DNA from: Psococerastis gibbosa | Lineage: Eukaryota > Arthropoda > Insecta > Psocodea > Psocidae | Assembly (NCBI GenBank): GCA_963971405.1 | Contig: OZ020485.1 | Span: 7,378,001-7,442,000, forward strand | Length of the DNA: 64,000 bases | Direction: 5' to 3' | Shown: one piece after another, positions 1 to 8,900 of the stretch | Layout of the letters: every line of letters starts with the position of its first letter | How positions within the stretch are numbered: the first letter of the stretch is position 1 | The notes under the pieces: model-generated | What the model saw: only the letters and a program-made list of their open reading frames with translations | The model's database searches: none | What the model was told of the DNA's origin: nothing | Position numbers and translations under genes: made by a program

Positions 1-180
1 AAACCCCCCCAAATTGAGTTAAAAATGGTCCCGAGGTATGATTTTTGTGAACCTACATGCCGAATTTCATCAATATCGACCGAGTAGTTTGCCGGGAAAT
101 CGATGAACAGACAGACATTTCGTAAAAACCACTTTTTTGCGTTCCCGGGACCTCAAAACGTTACATTACGTTACGTTCCG
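1..180. repeat. Probable interspersed-repeat flank left of a LINE
   Basis: The text around 60-125 (a phrase reading like 'aatttcatcaatatcgacc' followed by 'cagacagaca') resembles short interspersed motifs common in invertebrate repeats. No ORF or gene signal is visible. The segment is cut by the window edge, so its family cannot be settled. Confidence 0.3.
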
Positions 181-1873
181 GAAGGAACCCTGTCGATAGG
201 GTGCCGAGAGCACCAACCAGGTTCCATAGGTGGAGGATGGTCACTCCCATAGAAATAACCAAGATGGTAAAGGGCTTTAAAAACTCTGATAGCCTGGATG
301 TGTATGGTCTGTCCCCCAAATTGCTTAAGTCGGTGATAGACATATTAGCAGAGCCAATCTGCATTGTTGTAAACATCTGCCTACAAGCTGGAATGTTCCC
401 TGACGAATTAAAAATGGCTAGAACTATTCCTGTATTTAAGAAGGGTGACCCCTCTGCTCTCTCAAACTACAGGCCAATATCAATCATACCAACATTAGCT
501 AAAGTATTTGAGACTGTCATGAACTGCCAATTAATGGAGTACTTCGAGAGCAATGGCCTATTTAACCCAAACCAGCACGGGTTTAGGAAAGGTAGATCTA
601 CAACCAGCGCACTTCTTTCTTTGGCTAAGGAGATACTGGGGGCACTTGAAAATGGCCAGTCTCTATCACTCACCCTCTGTGATCTCAGCAAAGCTTTCGA
701 TTGTGTTAACCATGCGGTGTTGCTTGAGAAACTAAAGAAATATGGAATAGATGGGGTGGTTCTTCAGACCTTCATCTCCTACCTCTCAAACAGGCGGCAG
801 TGTGTGTCCATTCAGGGAGCAATTTCTAAATGGCTGACTGTCAGGTACGGAGTCCCTCAGGGATCTGTCTTAGGTCCCTTACTGTTCCTCATAATGGTGA
901 ATGATTTAGGCTTGCAGACCTTGCTATTTGCTGACGATGCAACTATATACTGTAGGGGCCCCTCACTCACCGAGGCTCGAATGATGGCAGATGCCTTGCT
1001 AGCGGCGGCAGCCCAGTGGTTCGAGGACAACAAGCTTATACTTAACGAAGGAAAGACACAAAAGATGACCTGTTCCCTCCAGACTGGAACCCCGAATACG
1101 GAGAGGGATTGTGTTAAGCTGTTGGGCTTCACTGTGGACCCTAAGTTGAATTGGACTGCCCACTCTGAGCAGCTTTGTAAAAAACTCTCTAAAGTAATAT
1201 TCCTGTTAAGAAAACTAAAGAACTTGGTCACCAAACAATATTTGCTAATGACATACTATGCTCTTTTCCACAGCCACATCAACTACGGCATACTCTTATG
1301 GGGTCACTCTGCAGGTGTGGCCGATGTTCTTTTGTTACAGAAAAAGGCTGTCAGGATTGTGGCTTCCAGCGGGTGGAGAGACCACTGCCGACCTCTGTTT
1401 GCATCTATGGGCATTCCTACGGTTTACAGCCAGTATATTCTTTCATGCTTACTGCACATTAAAGCCAACATAGAACTGTTCCCTGAAAGAAATACTGTCC
1501 ATCTGCATAACACAAGAAATGCTCACCGTTTGGATCTGCCCGGATGCAGGCTGAGTAGGTCCATCGCATCATTCCCAAACTCGGCAATGAGATACTACAA
1601 CGCCCTACCCATCAGCCTTACTAATAAGGATTTTTCAGGATACAAGGCCGTGGTGACAAGGAAAATTAAAGAATGTCCACTGTACAGCTTGGACGAGTTC
1701 AGGGAAATAAGCTGGGATGCTCAAACATAACCCCCCCCCCCCTCCCTCCATCTAACGTATGCTTCCGCATGAAATTTTTTGTTTGTTTTTGTTTCTGTTC
1801 TAGATTTCTTTTGTTTTGGACGCCGTCTATCCCACCTTGGTGGGTCATGGACAAAGACTGATTGATTGATTGA
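181..1873 (+). mobile_element. 5'-truncated non-LTR retrotransposon (Jockey/CR1/L2-like)
   Basis: The element holds a reverse-transcriptase ORF (201-1730) followed by a short 3' UTR and ends in a tandem ATTG tail (about 1859-1873), a tail type typical of CR1/L2/Jockey-like LINEs. The apurinic endonuclease and ORF1 are absent, as expected for 5' truncation during insertion. The sequence ACGTTCC occurs just before the start (about 174-180) and again just after the tail (about 1878-1884), a candidate target-site duplication. A run of about 14 C follows the stop codon. Confidence 0.8.
201..1730 (+). CDS. LINE reverse transcriptase, partial, uninterrupted
   Basis: This 509-residue ORF is the RT and C-terminal part of a non-LTR retrotransposon polymerase. 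Visible RT blocks in order are N-Y-R-P-I-S near residue 91, H-G-F-R-K-G-R-S near 125, L-C-D-L-S-K-A-F-D near 160, G-V-P-Q-G-S-V-L-G-P near 218 and the catalytic F-A-D-D at 243-246 (bases 927-938). All catalytic aspartates are present and no stop codon interrupts the frame, so the copy is fairly young. The upstream endonuclease is missing, so the fragment cannot be autonomous. The first Met is probably internal to the original ORF2; it was chosen only because the element is truncated there. Confidence 0.85.
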   Translation: MPRAPTRFHRWRMVTPIEITKMVKGFKNSDSLDVYGLSPKLLKSVIDILAEPICIVVNICLQAGMFPDELKMARTIPVFKKGDPSALSNYRPISIIPTLAKVFETVMNCQLMEYFESNGLFNPNQHGFRKGRSTTSALLSLAKEILGALENGQSLSLTLCDLSKAFDCVNHAVLLEKLKKYGIDGVVLQTFISYLSNRRQCVSIQGAISKWLTVRYGVPQGSVLGPLLFLIMVNDLGLQTLLFADDATIYCRGPSLTEARMMADALLAAAAQWFEDNKLILNEGKTQKMTCSLQTGTPNTERDCVKLLGFTVDPKLNWTAHSEQLCKKLSKVIFLLRKLKNLVTKQYLLMTYYALFHSHINYGILLWGHSAGVADVLLLQKKAVRIVASSGWRDHCRPLFASMGIPTVYSQYILSCLLHIKANIELFPERNTVHLHNTRNAHRLDLPGCRLSRSIASFPNSAMRYYNALPISLTNKDFSGYKAVVTRKIKECPLYSLDEFREISWDAQT

Positions 1874-2153
1874 CATAACGTTCCATTGAAATCTCGGAAT
1901 CGAAAATTTCGACCATCACAAAGCTTTCCTTATATACTACGTATAAATTAGATAGCAATAACGTAAAGAAAGCTACCCCTAATAAAATAACAAAATTTGG
2001 TTAAGTAGGGCCTTTTAGGGTTTTTTTAGCTTCAGAAAAAGGGATATCTGAACGAATTAAAAGTCGGTGAAGCATAGTTATTTACGTACAGCCCATTTTA
2101 TGTCGACATTTTGTATGGTTTAGGGCTTTAGGCACTTATTGGCTTATTGCTTA

Positions 2154-2538
2154 ATCGGGGTTTCCACCGACCGGCTAGGGCTAAATACAAATACGGTGAC
2201 GTGGTAACAGACATTCAAGACTTAGGCGGGGTTTCCATCGACCTCGCATTGCAGAATGGAAATGACATTGACGGAAATTAAAATTTTTTATTTTATAGAA
2301 ATCTACTAAAATGTTTGTAATTAACATATCCCATTTATATATATAATTTTAATTTGTTTTTGTGTGATTTTACTCTATGATCAATTTCAACTATGGCATA
2401 GAGTAAAACATACATTTCCGTCAATGTCATTTGCATTCTGCAATGCGAAGTCGGTGGAAACCCCGCCTAAGTCTTGAATGTCTGCTACCACGTCACCGTA
2501 TTTGTATTTAGCCCTAGCCAGTCGGTGGAAACCCCGCC
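2154..2538. mobile_element. Foldback MITE A (type I, nested composite)
   Basis: This is a long inverted repeat of about 385 bp. Outer arms of about 70 bp contain the clan motif ACGTGGTA(G/A)CAGACAT. An inner element, itself bounded by GGCGGGG...CCCCGCC with TA at each junction, sits at the symmetry centre. The right end reads CCGCC-TAA; the left end is eroded (ATCGGGG instead of GGCGGGG). There is no coding capacity. Copies D and E share the same architecture. Confidence 0.85.
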
Positions 2539-2540
2539 TA

Positions 2541-3256
2541 ATGAGATATCTTATTGAAGGATGCAAGTAGATGGTGTTGCTGGTTCAGTATTCCTGACTG
2601 AGAGGTAGGGTAGGTCGAGCCACAAGTCTGTGTCCACAAAACTAGAAAAAAACTATTATTAATTTTGCCACCCATAACTGACATAGGACCCCTGGATGAA
2701 ATTTTCTGAAAATACAGACGAGAAATATAAGGTTTTTACTTTTTTCCAACATTAAAGCTTAGATTTTTCAGAGAGAGGCACACATTGATTTTGTATAATT
2801 GTTGCAAACATGGGGGGGGGGGGGCGGATTTTTTTTTTAGATAATATATAGGCGAGAAATAGTGGATTTTATACAATTCTGGGAAGTTAAGATTTTACAA
2901 ATGAAGACTAATCAAAGTTACTGCAAAAAATTGACGGTCCAGGGGCTTCGTTTTAATATTTAGGGGAGGGGGTGGCTTAAGCTATTGCAAACCTTGGTGC
3001 CGGCGGCATAAATAGTTTAGGTTGCCTAGTGTCGTTAGTTTTGGAACTTATGATTCTTCTAAAGGCATGAAGAAATGTTGAGCTTACATACGCGTATATT
3101 GTCTTGAATTAGTCCTATCCATTTTTCTTGTTCGCATTTCGGAGCGGGATTAAACACCCTGGGCGGCATCCTACACAGTTCGTCGGGCATTTATAGAAAA
3201 AAAAACGAAGACACATATATACTTTGGCCTGGCTACATCAGTCATAAAAATTTCAG
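2541..3256. other. Non-coding stretch upstream of PRDX5 exon
   Basis: I see no ORF, RNA gene or clear repeat here apart from a run of about 13 G at 2812-2824. The missing first coding exon of the peroxiredoxin, normally a short exon carrying the start codon and possibly a mitochondrial presequence, could lie here or further left. I could not identify an ATG exon with a phase-0 donor. Confidence 0.4.
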
Positions 3257-4620
3257 GTTGGAGATAAGATTCCAGCAGTGGAACTGCAAGAGGACAACCC
3301 CGGAAATAAAGTAGCTATTGCTGATTTGGTGAAAGGAAAGAAAGCAATAATCTTCGGTGTTCCAGGAGCCTTTACGCCTGGTTGCTCCAAGGTATTTGCT
3401 TGTTACTATTTATCATGGTTGAGTTGGTAGTGGTGACCTTCACTGAAACCTACTATTATAAAAACAGTAGCTTAGAGGATTGGAGTGTTCTGTGCGACCT
3501 CAATCTGTAGGCTACACTTTTTATTCAACCTTCGCACAAGAGCTGTAGGTGGTTTCAATTAGAAACAGCTGAGGTGTGATTTCACTACAAACTGCGAGGC
3601 CTTGTATCTTTTAATGTTACATTCCATTAAGGGAGACTCACAATCCATCCGACAACTGAAGTTGTTCCATACTTTGGGTTAGGGTTACTGGCGGAAGTAG
3701 AAAAGATGGCGGATGGTCGTTGTAGCCGTAAGTCAATGAAATGACTATGAAATATAAAATTGATTTCAGACTCACCTCCCTGGATACATAGCCCAGAGAG
3801 ACGCTCTCAAGCAAAAAGGCGTAGATGAAGTTATTTGCGTTGCAGTCAATGATGCGTTCGTAATGGCTGCATGGGGAAAAGAACAGAAGGCTGATGGAAA
3901 GGTAAGAACATTTTAGGCTAACCTAAGATTCTGGCAGTTACATACATTAAGAGCAAATGGACCCCAGCATTTTCCGTCTTTTTGAACAAAGTCAGATTTC
4001 TCATGACATTTTAATCGTAGAGTCATATATATGATATGTAATAGAGACAAAATGTTCCCTTTCATTTGGATTATGTGGCCATGACTAACATAGCTACAGT
4101 TTTGGAACTCCTTCGACCTGACATCCTTAGTGACCATTATTTAAAAAAAAATCAAGTTCCAGAACTGACCGGTGTTAGTACATAATGTACATCAAAGCGT
4201 AGTATAGAAGAATAAATTATATTTTAATTTATCGCTCCATGTTCGATATTTCCTGAAAAATTTGACTTTGCGCTCCATGCACAATGGAGAGCTCCAAGTA
4301 CTTTCAGTCATGTGGCTGTTACATGCGAGACTTAAACTCATGATTTCAGTAGAGAAATGGGGTGTTACTATATGTATCAACTTGACTTCAGCAATGATTG
4401 AAGATGTGAGTGATATTGTTTTTCCCAGGTGAGAATGCTTGCTGACCCTGAAGCTAAGTTCGCGAAGGCACTTGAAGTGGATATTGAATTGGCTGTATTG
4501 GGGGGAACCCGCTCCAAGAGGTACGCAATGGTTCTTGAGGATGGTGTAATTACCCAATTATCCGTTGAACCTGATGGTACAGGTTTATCTTGCTCACTTG
4601 TTGAACAACTTAAAATTTAA
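3257..4620 (+). CDS. PRDX5: Peroxiredoxin-5 (atypical 2-Cys), first exon missing
   Basis: Three phase-0 exons are clear: 3257-3391, 3770-3901 and 4429-4620 (stop 4618-4620), each with AG acceptors and GT donors. Together they encode 152 residues of a thiol peroxidase that reduces H2O2, alkyl hydroperoxides and peroxynitrite in mitochondria, peroxisomes and cytosol. The peroxidatic Cys lies in [10 protein letters not shown], whose last residue ends the first listed exon; the next exon opens T-H-L-P-G-Y. The resolving Cys is present near the C-terminus in G-L-S-C-S-L, the hallmark of the Prx5 subfamily. The start codon and any targeting presequence must be on an upstream exon I could not find. 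The gene is convergent with STRAD (stop codons 467 bp apart). MITE A and a LINE lie just upstream. Confidence 0.9.
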
Positions 4621-5087
4621 TATCGTCATGTCCTTGGAGAATTCAAACCTTGTCACGCAATTTTGTCTACGTTCTAAGATTTTGTGCTCAGTGTCTCCAC
4701 AGATCATCATAAATAATTGTGTTGCTGTGAAGGAGCGTCGTTAGTGTGCATCTCTGCCAGATTATAAACGTTTTTTACAAATTTTTATTATGTTTCTATT
4801 ATGACTGCACGCTTTGTGAGGCACCGCGCCAAACGTCTGTATTTATTGTATTATTACTTCCGTGTTCTGCCATAAATCAAGCGTTTTATACACAGAACTT
4901 TATTAGGATTCAATTTGTAAAGCTGAACTCTACAAGAAACTTGAATAGCTTCACGTTTGGAAAAGTATAACATTGATTACATTGAAGTGTTAAAAAAAAA
5001 TCGGTTCTGTTTTTCGTATGCCTTACTGACAAAAATGCAAGTATGAAAACAAAACAATGTACTAATTAGCAACTACGATTGGAGAAA
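4621..5087. other. Intergenic region between convergent PRDX5 and STRAD
   Basis: This short tail-to-tail spacer is AT-rich and lacks ORFs. It must hold both 3' UTRs. On the minus strand an AATAAA hexamer (near 4783-4788) could serve STRAD, in which case the two transcripts would overlap in antisense. Confidence 0.4.
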
Positions 5088-8000
5088 TCAATCAAAACTC
5101 CAATCCGAATTATCTATCGAAATGTCTGCCATTCGATGGGAACCCGCTAAAATAGCGTTGACGTCATCACGGTCCGCCTGCATTTGGTGCTCCCCGAGAG
5201 GAATGACTGGATGCAGCAGGTTCCGCAAGTCTCCCTTTACCTTTAAACAATTCAATCATGATTTTTGTTAGAGTTATTAGAGAAACTTTGAAATCCATAG
5301 GCCATTGAAATAAAGCACGTCAAATTTCAATAGAGTAGCACGTTGCAGCAGTCAACTAAGGCGGTGTTTCCACATACGTCAATCGTCAATGAGAAATGTG
5401 AAATTGAAGGTTTAGCAGACATTAAAGATATACTAAAAATTCTGCTACGACGTCAAAACCATATTTCTCATTGACGATTGACGTATGTGGAAACACCGCC
5501 TAACCTGTACAAAATTTTGTTTTCTTGCAATGGTTCGAGTGACCAAAGAGATAGCGTTGGTATCAATCAAAACATTGTTTTTCTATGGCGCTGATTCCAC
5601 CAACGTCAATAGTGATATTAAATGTTTTTTTACGTGGTAGCAGACATTTTTAGACTGTCTAAAAATGTCTGCTACCACGTAAAAAACATTGAATATCACT
5701 ATTGACGTTGGTGGAATCAGCGCCTTAGGGTTACCAATCTGCTTCTTTGGCAGGGTGATACTTGTACTTGTTCAATACATTGCAGTATGTAACACTGACA
5801 TTACACCCACTTGGTTGAATAGGTAACCTTCTCATTATAAACGAAATTATAAGATTTCAATTTACACTATGCGATTGGAGACGTGTCGTACTGTCGTAAC
5901 TCGACACAAGCACCTATTACGTTACTAAGTGAGGCGATTGAAGATGTCAATCGGATACATTTGTTAAGTTAGTTGTCTGCGATTACCCTAAAAAAAAAGA
6001 AAAAAAAAAAAGAAAAATGCGGAATAAACCACTGCGTATATGACCTGCGACATTAACAGGAAGCTAACCTATGCTATTGTGATTGGCCACCACTGGATCA
6101 CCACAATACATTATATTTTTATTTATTTAATTTATTACTTAACTTATGATTAGGTTGAGGACTATATTTTTGTCGCCAATCATTTTCACGGAAAAACTAC
6201 TGCAACTAAACTACTAGTATGATTGAAATGTAAGTATTAAATAAAAAATATAAAACAACCTATTTGGAGGTGATTCAGAGGTGACCATTGTCAGCGGGCA
6301 GATTCCGCTAAAAATAATGCGCGGCATGATTAATAATGTCTACTATGCAAGATTCAAGTGATCGCTGCCTTTTGGTGCGTAAAAAGGTAGCAAGGATAGT
6401 ACTGACCTTGAAAAATGGCATGGTGAGGAGTTGTTGAGCCGAAGGTCGGTGTTGAGGGTCGTTGAATGTGCAAACTGACGCGACATTGCTGAGGGCCGCA
6501 GAAACTTGGCCATTGAACGTCGGTAGACAGCCTCTGAGCTTCTCCACCAGCATGAACGTAGGACACACTTCATTATATGGCGGGCAGCCGTTTGTAAGCT
6601 CAAGGCATGTCATTCCAATGCTGCGACAAGTCATAAGATTATTATTTTTGCATCGATGAAAGACGGGGTTTCCACCGACCTCTCATTGCAGAAAGCAAAG
6701 ACTTTGGCGTGGTAGCCAACATTCAAGACTTAGGCGGGTATTCCACCGACCTCTCATTGCAGAATGCAAATGACATTGACGAAAAGTTTTGTTTTACTCT
6801 ATGCCATAGTTAAAATTGATCAATGATCATAGAGTAAAATCACAAACTAAAATTAAAAAATGGCGTCATGGGATATGTTAAGTACAAACATTTTAATAGA
6901 TTTCTATAAAAAGAAAAATTCTAATTTCCGTCAATGTCATTTGCATTCTGCAATGCGAGGTCGGTGGAAACGCCACCTAAGTCTTGAATGTCTGCTACCA
7001 CGTCAATGTCTTTGCATTCTGCAATGAGAGGTCGGTGGAAACCCCGCCTAAGCCATTAACAATTAATTAGATGACTCGTATAGGCTAAAGTTGTTGCAAT
7101 AATGCAATATTACAACGATTGGTTCCAACTGACCAATCGTTGGAGAAACTTATAATTACGATGATTATTTATGTTTCTATAAGGCGTAGGAAACTGAGGG
7201 AAATAATATAAAAATAGAATTCCAGTTTTTCTACGTAGAAGAATAATGCCATAAGAAAACGTATTTCCAACATTCCCACTTGACCCAACTACTAGGTCGG
7301 GTAAACTGCTCTTGGGGAATATTTGTTCATCATACAGTAAGGAACGTTCTATGGAAACAACCGAATAATCGACACAGTGGGAATTCCAAATATAAGAAAG
7401 AATAAGTAAATAATACGCAGGGTGAATCAGACCACGCGTACCAGGCATTATTATAGAGAATTTCGTAATTGAGAACAGCTCAACTTTTCAATATGCCTAG
7501 TTGCTCAGACATAACAAATAGAATTGTGGCTCTAACGTAGAGATATTTTTTGGCCCATTTGGAAATCCCCCCACAATAACACTGTATAGTGTAGGCCTAT
7601 TTTACAGAATATGAAGTACATTACAGCAGCAAGTACTTCGTGGATTTAACCGTTATTGTTGAAAATTCCCAATCCTTTAATTTTGATGATAATTATGGGG
7701 AATGCTATATTTTTCTAAGACGCCCATTCCACCGACCGGCTAGGGCTATTTACAAAAACGGTGACGTGGTAGCAGACATTCAAGACTTAGGTGGCGTTTC
7801 CACCGACCTCGCATTGCAGAATGCAAATGACATTGACGGAAATTAGAATTTTTCTTTTTATAGAAATCTATTAAAATGTTTGTACTTAACATATCCCATG
7901 ACGCCATTTTTTAATTTTAGTTTGTTTGTGATTTTACTGTATGATCACTGATCAATTTTAACTATGGCATAGAGGAAAATAAACATTTCCGTCAATTTTG

Positions 8001-8867
8001 CAATGCGAGGTCGGTGGAAACACCGCCTAAGTCTTAAATGTCTGCTACCACGTCACCGTTTTTGTAAATAGCCCTAGCCGGTCGGTGGAATGGGCGCCTA
8101 ACGCACCTGTATATATCAGATTTGTCTTCGTAACCTTCTGCATCTTGCGCTAACATTTCCGGGCTTAGCCAATTCACGTTATCAGCATCGCCATCCGTAA
8201 AGGCATGCGAGGGCTTTCCGTAGGGCAGTGGTTCAGCATGGCGCAGGGAACACAGTTGGGACCGGCCAGTAGCAGTTACGAGAATATGGCGGCCACGTAT
8301 GGCGCGATGGACTAACCGGCGGGAGTGCAAGTAAGTCAGTCCGGCGAGGACATCTTTCAGGATCAAAGCTAAAGCTCCTTCGTTTAAACCATTAGGGAAA
8401 TGGTTGGCAATAAGGTCTGCGCAGGATCCGTAACCGGCTAGTGGTATAGTTATATAGAGACCTGCAGAAAGAATAAAATCATTTTGACACTAAACAGTAA
8501 TCGCGAGTAACTCGCTCACATTTTTAGGTTATGTCTGAAAACCGGAAGGGGTCGTTCGCATAGTCCCGTTCAATGGGCCTTTGGCAAACTGGCAATGAAA
8601 TTTTATGTTGTATTATTATGTATCATTGTTCGGGTACTTACAATGCGTATCTATAAAGCAGCTGTCAATATGTATAATGTTTGGATGCTTTAGTTGCCGT
8701 AAGAGAAGTAATTCCTTCTGGATAGCAAGCAGAGAATTAGTATCTGCAACGTCTAAATCTAATTTCTTGACCGCTTTTAGATTAGACTGCTTTCGTGCCA
8801 GCAATACGACACCGATTAAGCCAAAACATGGGCCTAACATTGACACAATTTCATAGTCTTCCATCAT
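5088..8867 (-). CDS. STRADA: STRAD pseudokinase (STE20-related adaptor of LKB1)
   Basis: Four exons with consistent phases: 8867-8642, 8461-8107, 6620-6407 and about 5234-5088, giving 313 residues. STRAD binds LKB1 (STK11) and MO25 and allosterically activates LKB1 in the cytosol. The protein has the STE20-like fold but pseudokinase features: the glycine loop is degenerate (M-L-G-P-C-F-G), the catalytic HRD is V-H-R-A-I-R and the DFG is replaced by C-S-L-R. The tract N-W-L-S-P-E-M-L and S-D-I-Y|S-I-G-M follow the STRAD pattern. The C-terminus ends D-W-S-F-D, close to the W-E-F MO25-binding tail. An in-frame TAA just upstream of the ATG fixes the start. It is shorter than human STRADA (431), mainly at the N-terminus. 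The ATG is 33 nt downstream of the COX20 stop. The acceptor of the last exon (AAAG) is weak. Ortholog symbol assigned by family; STRADA versus STRADB cannot be separated. Confidence 0.85.
5360..5500. mobile_element. Foldback MITE B (type II)
   Basis: A 141-bp near-perfect palindrome begins GGCGGTGTTTCCACATACG and ends with its complement, flanked by TAA on both sides (5357-5359 and 5501-5503). The centre carries the clan motif in the form TAGCAGACATTAAAG / TCTGCTACGACGT. It lies in the last intron of STRAD. H is a close relative. Confidence 0.9.
5587..5724. mobile_element. Foldback MITE C (type III)
   Basis: A 138-bp palindrome begins GGCGCTGATTCCACCAACG and has the full clan motif ACGTGGTAGCAGACAT in each arm next to the centre. 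Its middle segment differs from types I, II and IV. The flanks read TAT and TTA, so the target duplication is imperfect. It lies in the last STRAD intron, 86 bp from MITE B. Confidence 0.9.
5868..5995. repeat. Dispersed repeat, inverted copy at about 43.14-43.25 kb
   Basis: Shared words include GGAGACGTGTCGTA / gagttacgacacgtctcc, the ACCTATTACGTTACTAAGTG block and a 'gtatccgattg' block, in opposite orientations at the two sites. A partial third copy is near 39980-40010. An A-rich run follows here, which suggests a short retroposed element. The family is unknown. Confidence 0.5.
6662..7048. mobile_element. Foldback MITE D (type I variant, flipped core)
   Basis: This is another nested composite of about 387 bp. 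It has CCCCGCC-TAA at the right end and a decayed GACGGGG left end. The outer arm module differs from A and E (CTCTCATTGCAG type), and the inner unique segment is in the opposite orientation to A and E. It starts 42 bp from the acceptor of STRAD exon 3. Confidence 0.85.
7719..8098. mobile_element. Foldback MITE E (type I) abutting a STRAD splice donor
   Basis: A 380-bp nested foldback is flanked by TAA on both sides (7716-7718 and 8099-8101). The right end lies only 8 nt inside the intron from the STRAD exon end at 8107, so the donor reads GTGCG followed by the target duplication. The outer arms carry the clan motif ACGTGGTAGCAGACAT in full. Confidence 0.9.
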
Positions 8868-8900
8868 GGTACCCGTCCAGATTTTTATTAATACTATTAT

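Noticed and set aside
1711-1746. Long C run as a functional signal (termination or G-quadruplex)
   Set aside because: It lies just after the LINE stop codon and is more likely a simple low-complexity run; no paired G tracts are spaced as a quadruplex.
7640-7846. 68-residue plus-strand ORF covering MITE E
   Set aside because: It is a chance frame through a palindromic MITE and an intron on the strand opposite STRAD.
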